This document shows positions 6,132-12,902 of a stretch of DNA of 24,203 bases, piece by piece. Below the pieces are notes generated by a model that was given only the letters and a program-made list of their open reading frames with translations, did not search any database and was not told where the DNA came from. Both the position numbers and the translations under genes were made by a program. Numbering within the stretch: the first letter of the stretch is position 1; each line of letters opens with the position of its first letter. Source of the stretch: a virus; the IMG/VR virus record IMGVR_UViG_3300049048_000059, positions 1 through 24,203 of that record; one strand, given 5' to 3'.

Positions 6132-6632
6132 ATGAAAAACAACAAATGGGTGAAAGACCTGCTGGCCACGCAGAAGGCCAAGCCCCCCAAAAAAAAAGCG
6201 GTCATCCCCGAGCATGAACGCGCAATGTTCAAGCAGTGGCAACTTGCTGAATACAAAGCGAAGTACGCCCACATGGCCGAGCACTTGCGCCCCAAGCCCA
6301 AGGCAAAGACTTGGACGCGGTACAGCAACTTTCTTGAAGAAGGCATACAGCAGTGGGCAAGGACTTTCGGCTATACCGCAAACAAGGTAAGCACGCAGGG
6401 CACTTACAGGCCGGGCATCGGCTTTACTTTCGGCGGCGCTACCAAGGGCGTGGAAGACCTGCAATTGTTCATACAAGGCAAGATGTATGCGCTGGAGGTC
6501 AAAGTAGGCAAAGACGTGCAAAGCGATGCACAGAAGGCAAGGCAGCAGGCATTAGAGGCTCAAGGATTTGAATACCTTATCATTGCCCACTTGGAGCAGT
6601 TTGCGAAGTGGGCAAAGCAGTTTGAGTTTTAA
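6132..6632 (+). CDS. VRR-NUC-type nuclease
   Basis: A 166-residue protein with a basic N-terminus (KKKAVIPEHER at about 20-30). The nuclease core lies at about residues 95-155: GVEDLQLF gives Asp109, YALEVKVG gives Glu122 and Lys124, and SDAQKARQQALEAQGFEYLI gives Gln134 and the final strand. This D...ExK...Q order matches the VRR-NUC branch of the PD-(D/E)XK superfamily, which includes phage proteins proposed to process branched DNA. It begins just after the iteron region, placing it with the replication and recombination genes. A run of nine A at 6189-6197 encodes Lys codons. A Holliday-junction or flap function is inferred, not shown. Confidence 0.8.
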   Translation: MKNNKWVKDLLATQKAKPPKKKAVIPEHERAMFKQWQLAEYKAKYAHMAEHLRPKPKAKTWTRYSNFLEEGIQQWARTFGYTANKVSTQGTYRPGIGFTFGGATKGVEDLQLFIQGKMYALEVKVGKDVQSDAQKARQQALEAQGFEYLIIAHLEQFAKWAKQFEF

Positions 6633-6645
6633 CCAACCAAAAAAA

Positions 6646-7071
6646 ATGAGAATAACACCCGAAAAAGTATATTGTGCCTTTTATGGGCATAAATACAGCG
6701 AAATCGGCAAACCTTGGTTTTTGACGGCATACCCGCACTTTGATGCACCAGCTAAAAGGGCTATCGAAATGGCAAAAGCCATACAGGAAAAGCATAATAT
6801 TGTTATGAGCGTGAAGCAGGTGGCGGCGCTGTGCGGTCAGAAAACTCCCAACTTTGTGAAGGTTGAAGGGCGCGGCAAAATACTGCTAAAGCTCATAGGC
6901 TGGAAAAAGAAACGTGTTTTTCTTGATATGAAGCCCGCAGTAATTTCATTCGACATTGACGGCTGGCAAAGCTACGAAGATGCGGAGGAGGAATATACAA
7001 AATGGAGGCAGGCGTCAATTGAAGAGATAAACGCGACAATCAAAAAGAACATGCAAATCATGTTCGGGTAG
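6646..7071 (+). CDS. hypothetical protein, 141 aa
   Basis: ATG 6646 follows the nuclease stop after 13 nt of A-rich leader; the open frame extends upstream into the nuclease gene but that part is probably not translated. The product begins MRITPEKVYCAFYGHKYSEI and includes a basic centre (KILLKLIGWKKKRVFLD, about 78-94) and an acidic helical C-terminus. No family is recognised. The basic patch would suit nucleic-acid binding, but this is weak. It is the last gene before the promoter at 7095. Confidence 0.7.
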   Translation: MRITPEKVYCAFYGHKYSEIGKPWFLTAYPHFDAPAKRAIEMAKAIQEKHNIVMSVKQVAALCGQKTPNFVKVEGRGKILLKLIGWKKKRVFLDMKPAVISFDIDGWQSYEDAEEEYTKWRQASIEEINATIKKNMQIMFG

Positions 7072-7094
7072 TCTGCAAATAATTTTGCAAAAAG

Positions 7095-7125
7095 TTTGCA
7101 GTTAATTAGCAAAGCGCTATCTTTG
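7095..7125 (+). promoter_or_regulatory. Bacteroidota-type promoter, TTTG-N19-TATCTTTG
   Basis: TTTG at 7095-7098 and TATCTTTG at 7118-7125 have a 19-nt spacer. Just upstream is TTTGCAAAAAGTTTGC (7084-7099), which also precedes the promoter at 23184-23213. It probably drives the eight overlapping genes from 7148 to ssb. Confidence 0.85.
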
Positions 7126-7147
7126 CAGTACACCAAAATTCTATAGA

Positions 7148-7651
7148 ATGACAACCAAGAAATTGAACCACCTAGGCAACTGGCTGGCCGTGCTTATGTG
7201 GATGCGTGACCACACGCCTATTATTAGGGGCAATAAACTATTTGCGCCCGTTGCCGAAAACGCAGAGCGTGCGGAGGCAATTATTAAGATGCACGCCGCT
7301 TACCTCGAAAGCGCGTCAAACGCTACTCTTGACAAATTCGAGAAAGGAAGTAAAAAGATGAGCAGCACAGAAGAAAGTAATATAGCGCTTTCAGAGCTTT
7401 TCAACCTTTCGCGCATCATTGACCACACTTTGAGCGCTCTTGCCGAAATTGAACCCAAGCATTACGAGGCAATAGGCATTGATTTTAGTGCCGTGCTTGT
7501 GCATTACAGGGAGCAGCCAAACAAGCTGATTCTTTCGCAGAAGATTTCAAGCGCACACAGGGAAAGGCTTAAATCTCACCCTACTTGTTCGGCGCATTCT
7601 TATGAACTAGGATGGTTAGACTGTATAAACGATGCAGGCAATGAAAAATAG
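7148..7651 (+). CDS. hypothetical protein, 167 aa
   Basis: First gene after the promoter, with a leader of about 16-20 nt. The product begins MTTKKLNHLGNWLAVLMWMR and is mostly helical, with NAERAEAIIKMHAAYLESA (about 38-56) and LFNLSRIIDHTLSALAEIE (about 85-103). It is predicted soluble and lacks a recognised catalytic motif. It overlaps the next gene slightly. Function unknown. Confidence 0.7.
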   Translation: MTTKKLNHLGNWLAVLMWMRDHTPIIRGNKLFAPVAENAERAEAIIKMHAAYLESASNATLDKFEKGSKKMSSTEESNIALSELFNLSRIIDHTLSALAEIEPKHYEAIGIDFSAVLVHYREQPNKLILSQKISSAHRERLKSHPTCSAHSYELGWLDCINDAGNEK

Positions 7652-7973
7652 CATGATGTTCGAGGGCGCTTGGGTACAGGTGTACACGTGGCAAAATCAA
7701 GTAATTGCAATATACACTGACTGCATTGTGCTTGATGACAGGTCAACACTTGTAAGGGAGGTAATCAAGCCCATACCCTACACACCCGAATGGGCAGAGA
7801 AGGTAATGCCCGAAGGGTGGAGCAAGCATTTTTATATTGAGAAATCTGTAATGCGCCCCGGCTGGTGCTTGGAAGCAAGGGGTACAGACTTGTATTTCGA
7901 GTTTGTGCATGAGCTGCAATTACTCGTTGCGGCACTGCGATTGGAGGAGGAAATGAAAATGTTAATAGCATGA
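7641..7973 (+). CDS. small phage protein with C-terminal VHELQ motif (tandem family member 1)
   Basis: In-frame starts lie at 7632, 7641 and 7653; 7641 (MKNSMMFEGAWVQVYTW) is a compromise giving an 11-nt overlap with the previous gene, and 7653 is also plausible. The protein has a small beta-rich N-terminal half, then IKPIPYTPEWAEKV (about 43-56) and a C-terminal FEFVHELQLLVAAL. The IPLTxEW ... YVHxLQ pattern is typical of small proteins repeated in Bacteroidota phage genomes. The next two genes share parts of it, so these look like a tandem paralogous set. Function unknown. Confidence 0.7.
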   Translation: MKNSMMFEGAWVQVYTWQNQVIAIYTDCIVLDDRSTLVREVIKPIPYTPEWAEKVMPEGWSKHFYIEKSVMRPGWCLEARGTDLYFEFVHELQLLVAALRLEEEMKMLIA

Positions 7974-8326
7974 ATAGTGAAGATCTGAGGCCAGGGGATT
8001 TTGTACTTGCCCCGAAAGGCGACACACTTGTGGTTGCAAAAGTTTTTGAAGTGCAAACAGGAAGATTTGCAAGTAATAAGCCTATAACCGTAGAAATAAA
8101 CGGGCATAGGCACGCTTTTGCAATAGATGAATTAGCCCCAATACCTGCGACAAAAAGCACGCTTATAGCGCTGTTTGATGCTGAAATAATTAGCAATTTC
8201 AAACTAAAAATAGGCACGGAAGAAGTTTTCTACCAAGACAGGTGCTGGAATTTGCCTTTCCCTACTCTTGGGGGATCCAAACCATTCAAATACATACACG
8301 AACTGCAAAGATTAGTTACATTATGA
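7970..8326 (+). CDS. small phage protein with C-terminal YIHELQ motif (tandem family member 2)
   Basis: The start overlaps the previous stop (ATGA). The 118-residue product opens MNSEDLRPGDFVLAPKGD, a beta-barrel-like start in which a small domain follows L-R-x-G-D. It continues with FAIDELAPIPATKSTL (about 50-65) and ends FKYIHELQRLVTL. The order (R-x-G-N/D, P-I/L-P, then HELQ) matches its neighbours on both sides. Function unknown. Confidence 0.7.
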   Translation: MNSEDLRPGDFVLAPKGDTLVVAKVFEVQTGRFASNKPITVEINGHRHAFAIDELAPIPATKSTLIALFDAEIISNFKLKIGTEEVFYQDRCWNLPFPTLGGSKPFKYIHELQRLVTL

Positions 8327-8646
8327 ATCCTAAAACCCTAATGATTGGCAACCTTGTGATGTGCGAAGGCAAAGCAAGGGAAGTAATTGGCCTTACTGCA
8401 AGCTCTATTACTTTGGATGGATACGATGTATTTGAAAGCGACGCACAGTTACGTCTTATTGAGCCGCTGCCCATCACTGCAGAAAACTTAAAGCTCGCTG
8501 GGGCTGTGTTTTCAAGTTGGAAATGGTTTCTTAATTGCAGTATCATTGAAGTTGTCGGCAATATAGCATTTGTTGATGCAAACACACCAATACAGCGCTC
8601 TTTCAGGTCTATACACAAACTACAAAACTACATAACCGAATGCTAG
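8323..8646 (+). CDS. small phage protein with C-terminal IHKLQ motif (tandem family member 3)
   Basis: ATGA overlap at 8323-8326 sets the start; the frame is open upstream but that part lies within the previous gene. The 107-residue product contains MIGNLVMCEGKAREVIGLTA (about 7-26), RLIEPLPITAENLKLAG (about 48-64) and a C-terminal SIHKLQNYITEC. It matches the general pattern R/M-I-G-N-x-V ... E-P-L-P-I-T ... H-x-L-Q of this small phage family best of the three. Function unknown. Confidence 0.75.
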   Translation: MNPKTLMIGNLVMCEGKAREVIGLTASSITLDGYDVFESDAQLRLIEPLPITAENLKLAGAVFSSWKWFLNCSIIEVVGNIAFVDANTPIQRSFRSIHKLQNYITEC

Positions 8647-8807
8647 GAGCGGCAGTATTCGCAGGGGCGGTGCTTATACTACTCCTGTATTCGATGAGCA
8701 AGGAAATGTCTAGGGTGACCAAGTGCCCCCACTGCAATCGCAGTGTTACGGTTGGCGATTTCGTAAGCCACGGGTGCAAGCATTGCGGGGAGGGCAAACC
8801 AAGATGA
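8640..8807 (+). CDS. small membrane protein with a zinc ribbon, 55 aa
   Basis: ATG 8640 overlaps the end of the previous gene by 7 nt, and TGA 8805-8807 overlaps the next start (ATGA). Residues ~2-17 (LGAAVFAGAVLILLLY) form one transmembrane helix. The rest holds two CxxC pairs, CPHC (about 30-33) and CKHC (about 47-50), a compact zinc ribbon. With no positive charges before the helix and KEMSRVTK after it, the zinc ribbon probably faces the cytoplasm. The role is unknown. The ATGA coupling and intact motif make translation likely. Confidence 0.75.
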   Translation: MLGAAVFAGAVLILLLYSMSKEMSRVTKCPHCNRSVTVGDFVSHGCKHCGEGKPR

Positions 8808-9025
8808 ACAATTTCAAGGCAATAAACAGGCTAATCAAAAAAAGATTGGCTTTAGAGCGCAAAATACAGGCCATACACGCCGAAATCGAAAGGAATGGTG
8901 AGGGCTTTGAAAAACTTGGCGATGGAATATATAGGCTTAGTTATGACAAAAGCACTGGAATAGAAAAGCGTGTAGTATGCTACCCAATAGTTAGAACAAT
9001 TGAAGTTAAACACAAACCAAGATGA
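8804..9025 (+). CDS. hypothetical protein, 73 aa
   Basis: Coupled by ATGA to the genes on both sides. The product begins MNNFKAINRLIKKRLALERK, a basic helical or coiled-coil segment, followed by a short region with GIYRLSYDKSTGIEKRVVCY. No known family is recognised. It belongs to the ssb operon. Confidence 0.65.
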   Translation: MNNFKAINRLIKKRLALERKIQAIHAEIERNGEGFEKLGDGIYRLSYDKSTGIEKRVVCYPIVRTIEVKHKPR

Positions 9026-9267
9026 CAGGCTACTTACTTAGCATAGACGGGCAAGAAATTGGCGTGTATGCAAATTCAAGCATTGACGCCGAAAACTATG
9101 CCCGTGAGCATTTCCCGCAGGGGAAGCGCTTTCGGGTGCTTGATGGAGGCGCGCCGCGAGATTTCGAGCTTGACGCATCCACGCGGAGCAAGTGCGAGAG
9201 TTCACGGCCTGAGTACAGGAAAGAGTATAAAATTACGTATAATTCACAAAACCGTTTTAAGGCATGA
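9022..9267 (+). CDS. hypothetical protein, 81 aa
   Basis: ATGA overlaps with the upstream gene and with ssb downstream. It begins MTGYLLSIDGQEIGVYANSS, followed by AENYAREHFPQGKRFRVLDG, an alpha/beta pattern. It is unrecognised and probably translated by coupling with ssb. Confidence 0.65.
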   Translation: MTGYLLSIDGQEIGVYANSSIDAENYAREHFPQGKRFRVLDGGAPRDFELDASTRSKCESSRPEYRKEYKITYNSQNRFKA

Positions 9268-9671
9268 ACACGATTCAGATTATGGGCAACGTTGGCAAAG
9301 ACCCCGAAATTAGCCACACAGCAGGCGCAACGCCTTTAACCGTTGCCAAATTCACGGTAGCGGTAAGCGTAAGCAAAGACGTTACCGACTGGCACAATGT
9401 GAAGGTTATCGGCAAGCAGGCGGAGTTTGTGGAGAAGCATATACGCAAGGGCTTCACCGTGGCCGTGACAGGCGCGCAGCGCAATGAGCGATACACCAAT
9501 AAGGATGGCCAGCCTGCAACCGCCTACTATGTAATGGCCGACCGCGTGCATATTGCCAAATGGGCGGAGGCAAAAGAGGAAGCCCCCAAGCAGGAAGCGC
9601 CAAAGCCTGCCACCAAGCCTGCACCCGCGCCAGTTGTGAATACCGAGGCAGAAGATGACCTGCCTTTTTAA
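9264..9671 (+). CDS. ssb: single-stranded DNA-binding protein
   Basis: A 135-residue SSB. The OB-fold starts NTIQIMGNVGKDPE, then VAKFTVAVSV (about 27-36), DWHNVKVIGKQAEFVEKHI (about 42-60) and KGFTVAVTGAQRNERYT (about 62-78). It has a Pro/Ala/Lys-rich linker and the acidic C-terminal tip DDLPF, which in SSBs recruits replication and repair proteins. The OB domain is slightly short, as in phage SSBs. It binds single-stranded DNA at the replication fork, beside the primase, helicase and nuclease modules. It is the last gene of its operon, and a terminator follows within 10 nt. Confidence 0.95.
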   Translation: MNTIQIMGNVGKDPEISHTAGATPLTVAKFTVAVSVSKDVTDWHNVKVIGKQAEFVEKHIRKGFTVAVTGAQRNERYTNKDGQPATAYYVMADRVHIAKWAEAKEEAPKQEAPKPATKPAPAPVVNTEAEDDLPF

Positions 9672-9672
9672 T

Positions 9673-9701
9673 AACCCGCCCCTAGCAATAGGGGCTTAAT
9701 T
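9673..9701 (+). terminator. intrinsic terminator after ssb (GNRA loop; copy at 18299)
   Basis: The stem GCCCCTA/TAGGGGC with loop GCAA (9678-9695) is followed by TTAATTTTT. The 23-nt block 9673-9695 is identical to 18299-18321, so this terminator occurs twice. Confidence 0.85.
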
Positions 9702-9712
9702 TTTATAGCCTA

Positions 9713-9743
9713 TTGCAAGCGGCACAAACATTAGCTATATTTG
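9713..9743 (+). promoter_or_regulatory. Bacteroidota-type promoter, TTG-N20-TATATTTG
   Basis: TTG at 9713-9715 and TATATTTG at 9736-9743 with a 20-nt spacer. TTAGCTATATTTGCA is also found at the RNA 2 promoter (3692-3706). It drives the RNA 3 region. Confidence 0.75.
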
Positions 9744-9751
9744 CATCATAT

Positions 9752-9794
9752 ACACAGGGCGAACGCTTAGGCATCGTACCAGCCTGTGTTTTTT
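9752..9794 (+). terminator. first RNA 3 terminator
   Basis: A 7-bp stem ACACAGG/CCTGTGT (9752-9758 with 9783-9789) with a 24-nt loop, followed by six T (9789-9794). Confidence 0.6.
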
Positions 9795-9862
9795 GCCACA
9801 GCATTATTTTCTGTTCGATTTTTCATCTTTTCGATTGTTTTGGTATACTGATTACACAAAGA

Positions 9863-9888
9863 CCCCGCAAATTTTGCGGGGTTTTTTT
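9863..9888 (+). terminator. strong intrinsic terminator, CCCCGCAAA/TTTGCGGGG
   Basis: A 9-bp GC-rich stem with a one-base loop (9863-9881) and a run of seven T. It separates the early/ssb side from the structural genes. Confidence 0.9.
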
Positions 9889-9904
9889 CTTGCATAATTT
9901 TTGC

Positions 9905-9912
9905 TAACTTTG
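9905..9912 (+). promoter_or_regulatory. possible late promoter, -7 box TAACTTTG
   Basis: TAACTTTG matches TAnnTTTG, and transcription would begin near 9917-9920, just before ATG 9930. The expected -33 position (about 9882-9885) is only TTTT inside the terminator T-run, so the match is half-complete. It could be an activator-dependent late promoter; no such activator is identified. Confidence 0.5.
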
Positions 9913-9929
9913 TGGGAAACTACGAAGCA

Positions 9930-11363
9930 ATGGGAGCAAATACAAAAGTTAACGGAGTGACGCGCACGGTGCAAGATGACGGCGCTATCACTTGGGACTT
10001 CCCCAAGGGCATTGTGGAGGTGAAGCCGAACGCCACACAGTACCAAATATATAAGCCAGGATCGCCCGATACCCCTGCATACACGCAGCCGTTTGCTACA
10101 ATAGCCGATAAGCTGGGCGCTGAAAACATTGTAGACTATGTAGACGCGGCCGCAGAAGAAGGGCTTTTTTTTGATGCAGGCATTGAGAAGCTACGCGCCT
10201 CTATTCCCAGTGCCATTATCAACGTAGAGGAGGCCAGCCAGCTTGCAGGCGCATTGAGGAGCGATGTAGTGTACCACATTGGCAAGGCCGGAGGCATAGA
10301 CATGGGCAGCCAGTCTATTACGGTGCCTGCTGATGGGCTTTATATCGAAGGGCTTTCAATAAAGCTGACTGCACTTTACAGCAGTGAGCCGAACTACACC
10401 ATGTTCGTGGGAGGCGGGGACTTCTTCCCAAAGAACATGCAAATAGAGGTGACTGGGAGCAATAGCAAGGTGCATGATTTGACCGACCCTGACGGCACGC
10501 ATTCGGCAGAATATAATGACGTTATTTTTTTAGGCTGTACAAGTTTAGGCAAATTAACAAATTATGCTCAGGGGCTTTACAACAATGTAGGCGGTTTTTC
10601 ATACGGCGAAGGGCTTGGCCTATTCGGCGCATGGGCAGGAGGTTTCACGACACGCACTGCAATCGTAAGGGGTGGCGCTTCTGGCTCAAAGTGGCTTTAC
10701 GCTGACCCTCTCGCTACATTCAACAGCCATATCGCATCGAATGCTAACATAGTAGTTCCAAGCGGGGCAATAGGCTACGAGTTCATTCCTGCAAACTTCA
10801 CCTTTGACCAGCAATTCGAGTTGGTAGGTGGCATCTTTGCAGGCCCCGGCACGTATGTAAGCGGAATAACAGTTCAAAGCACTCGCTGCAAGTGGCTTTC
10901 TACCAACTTGCCAGAAACAACCCCCGGCGCAAAGTGGGAGGTATTGACCGAAAGCGCAACGGCAATAGCCAACACAGCCGACTACTTCAAGCTATCTGTG
11001 GGGAGTGTGACGGCAAGCGCCGAAATTTGGGCGCAAGTAAGCGGCAACCGCATCACATGGCTTTCGAGCGTGAGCGCTACGATTGATGTGCTTGGGACTA
11101 TTAGCCTTATCGCTGGCAACAACAACCAGCTTATAGTAAACCTACGCCAATGGGACGCGAGCGCTAGTGCATGGATAGACCATATATTGCCTGCAATCAC
11201 AAGCAACGGGGCAGGGCGTGCTGAAAATCTTGCAATACTTGACAAATTCGAGGTAGCGGAGGGCGATTACATCGAAGTATGGGCGCGTAACACCTCCGCC
11301 ACTTCTGCGATAACTATGCTGAACAATTCGCGTTTATTCATTGAGATAGTAAAAAGCGTATAA
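9930..11363 (+). CDS. probable virion surface or tail-fibre-like protein, 477 aa
   Basis: ATG 9930 is preferred over GTG 9912, which lies inside the putative -7 box. The protein is almost entirely beta-rich. The N-terminal ~75 residues include a DDGAITWDFPKG segment; a middle region (about 105-300), with VVYHIGKAGGIDMGSQSITV and later LFGAWAGGFTTRTAIVRGG, resembles the right-handed beta-helix of phage adhesins. The C-terminal ~150 residues (FKLSVGSVTASAEIWAQVSG ... NNSRLFIEIVKSV) look like a jelly-roll or carbohydrate-binding tip. No enzyme motif is visible. It lies upstream of the terminase genes, away from the tail module. A receptor-binding or decoration role is inferred from composition and known phage examples. 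Confidence 0.65.
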   Translation: MGANTKVNGVTRTVQDDGAITWDFPKGIVEVKPNATQYQIYKPGSPDTPAYTQPFATIADKLGAENIVDYVDAAAEEGLFFDAGIEKLRASIPSAIINVEEASQLAGALRSDVVYHIGKAGGIDMGSQSITVPADGLYIEGLSIKLTALYSSEPNYTMFVGGGDFFPKNMQIEVTGSNSKVHDLTDPDGTHSAEYNDVIFLGCTSLGKLTNYAQGLYNNVGGFSYGEGLGLFGAWAGGFTTRTAIVRGGASGSKWLYADPLATFNSHIASNANIVVPSGAIGYEFIPANFTFDQQFELVGGIFAGPGTYVSGITVQSTRCKWLSTNLPETTPGAKWEVLTESATAIANTADYFKLSVGSVTASAEIWAQVSGNRITWLSSVSATIDVLGTISLIAGNNNQLIVNLRQWDASASAWIDHILPAITSNGAGRAENLAILDKFEVAEGDYIEVWARNTSATSAITMLNNSRLFIEIVKSV

Positions 11364-11364
11364 G

Positions 11365-11478
11365 ATGGAAGAAATAATTTATACCTGCATTAGCATCATT
11401 GCCGTGCTGGCTATTGGCGCCGCCTTGGTGGCCTTCTTTGACGATACCGATTACATGGGCGGAACTGGTGAGCTATGA
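11365..11478 (+). CDS. small single-pass membrane protein, 37 aa
   Basis: ATG 11365 lies one nt after the previous stop, and TGA 11476-11478 overlaps the next start by ATGA. The peptide MEEIIYTCISIIAVLAIGAA continues with LVAFF and an acidic tail (DDTDYMGGTGEL). It has one transmembrane helix (about residues 4-24). The coupling at both ends supports expression. Function unknown; it is too short for a typical holin. Confidence 0.6.
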   Translation: MEEIIYTCISIIAVLAIGAALVAFFDDTDYMGGTGEL

Positions 11479-11684
11479 CAAAGCCCGAATACTACAAGGC
11501 AGGGGCTTTCGATGTGATTGCATTCTGCCAGCACCACGGCATAGGGTTCTGTGAGGGGAATGTAATAAAGTACGTGACCCGCGCCGGAAAGAAGGGCGAC
11601 CGCCTAGAGGACTTGAAAAAGGCGCAGGAGTATTTGCGCCGTATGATTGAGCAGGAAGAACAACAAGAGAAACCGCTATTTTGA
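11475..11684 (+). CDS. DUF3310 family protein
   Basis: A 69-residue protein with the DUF3310 signature: PEYYKAGAFDVIAFCQHHG, then GFCEGNVIKYVTRAGKKGD and LEDLKKAQEYLRRMI. The domain is found alone in many phages and as part of the T7 gp1.7 nucleotide kinase, so a role in nucleotide metabolism is possible for this stand-alone copy. It is coupled to its neighbours by ATGA upstream and TGATG downstream. Confidence 0.85.
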   Translation: MTKPEYYKAGAFDVIAFCQHHGIGFCEGNVIKYVTRAGKKGDRLEDLKKAQEYLRRMIEQEEQQEKPLF

Positions 11685-12880
11685 TGGAACTAATCACTAT
11701 ACCCATATCGAAGCTGCAAAGCAATACGGGGCAGCTTGAAGCGCTTGGAGTGCCAAAGAACCCGCGCCTTATCAAAGACGCAAGGTATAAGGCTTTATTG
11801 AAGTCCATTCAAGACCACCCACAGTTCTTGGAAGCCCGCGAAGTTGTCGTATATCCGCACGGCAAAAAGTACGTAGTGCTGGGAGGCAATATGCGCCTGC
11901 AGGCGTGCAAAGAATTGGGGTATAAGGAATTGCCCTGCAAAGTGTTCCCTGAAAGTGCAACACCCGAAGAAATTCGCGCATTCATAATCAAAGACAATGT
12001 GGGCTTCGGCGAATGGTCAGAGGACTTAGGCAACTGGGACGCGCTCGAATTGCAGGACTGGGGCTTGGAGCTGCCCGATTTTGGGGAGGTGGTTGAGGCC
12101 GAAATAGAAGAGCACGAGGCAGAAGAGCCTAGCGAAAGTATGCAGGTTGATGTAGTGCTAGGCGATTTGATAGAGATAGGAAGGCATAGGCTTGTTTGCG
12201 GTGACAGCACCACGGTGGAGGCAGTGGATAAAGTGCTGGGAGGGGCAAAGCCATTTTTGATGATTACCGACCCGCCTTATGGTGTGGAGTATGATGCGGA
12301 ATGGAGGAATGAGGCTGGATTAAATAATGGAGGTGCTTTCGGAAAAGTTCTGAACGACAACCGAGCCGACTGGACGGAGGCATGGGCATTAAGTCCTGCA
12401 AGCGTTGCGTATGTATGGCACGCTCAATGGTTTACTGACATTGTAAAGCAATCCCTCCAAAACGTTGGCTTTGATTTGCGCTACTTAATTATTTGGGCAA
12501 AGCAACATTTCGCAATAGGCCGAGGCCACTACCACCCAAAATATGAGCCTTGCTGGATGGGCGTGCGCAAGGGCGCTACAGCCGATTGGATTGGCGACCG
12601 AAAGCAGACCACCGTTTGGGATATTGACAAGCCCACAAAAAGCGAAACAGGCCACAGCACCCAAAAGCCTATCGAGTGCATGGCCAAGCCCATGCGCAAC
12701 CACGGCGGTGACGTGTACGACCCTTTCGGCGGGAGCGGAACGACAATGGTTGCGGCGGAACAACTGAATCGCACCTGCTACATGATAGAGCTTAATCCGC
12801 TGTACTGCCAAGTCATTATCAACAGGATGCGCAAGGCGTTCCCCGAACTGCCGATAAAAATAAACGGCAGCCCTTACTAA
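11684..12880 (+). CDS. ParB-like domain fused to a beta-class DNA methyltransferase
   Basis: The start is ATG 11684, sharing one base with the previous stop. Residues ~1-110 form a ParB/Srx-like domain: ITIPISKLQSNT at the start, VLGGNMRLQACKELGY at 65-80, and FIIKDNVGFGEW at 100-111. An acidic linker (about 135-152) follows. The methyltransferase domain has CGDST (172-176), catalytic motif IV TDPPYG (195-200), STQKP (325-329) and the AdoMet-binding motif I DPFGGSGTT (346-354). Motif IV before motif I marks the beta class; DPPY indicates N6-adenine or N4-cytosine transfer. Such fusions are common in phages and usually have no cognate nuclease, as here. Likely roles are protecting phage DNA from host restriction or marking DNA for packaging; the terminase follows directly. 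Confidence 0.92.
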   Translation: MELITIPISKLQSNTGQLEALGVPKNPRLIKDARYKALLKSIQDHPQFLEAREVVVYPHGKKYVVLGGNMRLQACKELGYKELPCKVFPESATPEEIRAFIIKDNVGFGEWSEDLGNWDALELQDWGLELPDFGEVVEAEIEEHEAEEPSESMQVDVVLGDLIEIGRHRLVCGDSTTVEAVDKVLGGAKPFLMITDPPYGVEYDAEWRNEAGLNNGGAFGKVLNDNRADWTEAWALSPASVAYVWHAQWFTDIVKQSLQNVGFDLRYLIIWAKQHFAIGRGHYHPKYEPCWMGVRKGATADWIGDRKQTTVWDIDKPTKSETGHSTQKPIECMAKPMRNHGGDVYDPFGGSGTTMVAAEQLNRTCYMIELNPLYCQVIINRMRKAFPELPIKINGSPY

Positions 12881-12902
12881 TTGTAACGAAATGTAACACT
12901 AT

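Larger units (their letters stand above)
9748..9889 (+). ncRNA. leader or small RNA 3 with two successive terminators
   Basis: After the promoter comes ACACAGG (9752-9758) pairing with CCTGTGT (9783-9789), followed by TTTTTT, a first terminator giving a ~45-nt RNA. Readthrough would extend through a pyrimidine-rich stretch to the strong terminator at 9863-9888. TACACAGGGCGAACGC (9751-9766) resembles the TACAC..AGTAGGYGCGAC motif in RNAs 1 and 4. No credible protein is encoded. Whether it acts as a free small RNA or as a leader for the late genes is open. Confidence 0.5.

Noticed and set aside
6189-6197. Run of nine A in the nuclease gene as a frameshift site
   Set aside because: The zero frame continues to a complete nuclease domain, so no alternative product is needed.
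9713-9907. 64-codon ORF across the RNA 3 region
   Set aside because: It runs through a promoter and two terminators and gives a Phe/Cys-rich peptide without any resemblance to a protein.
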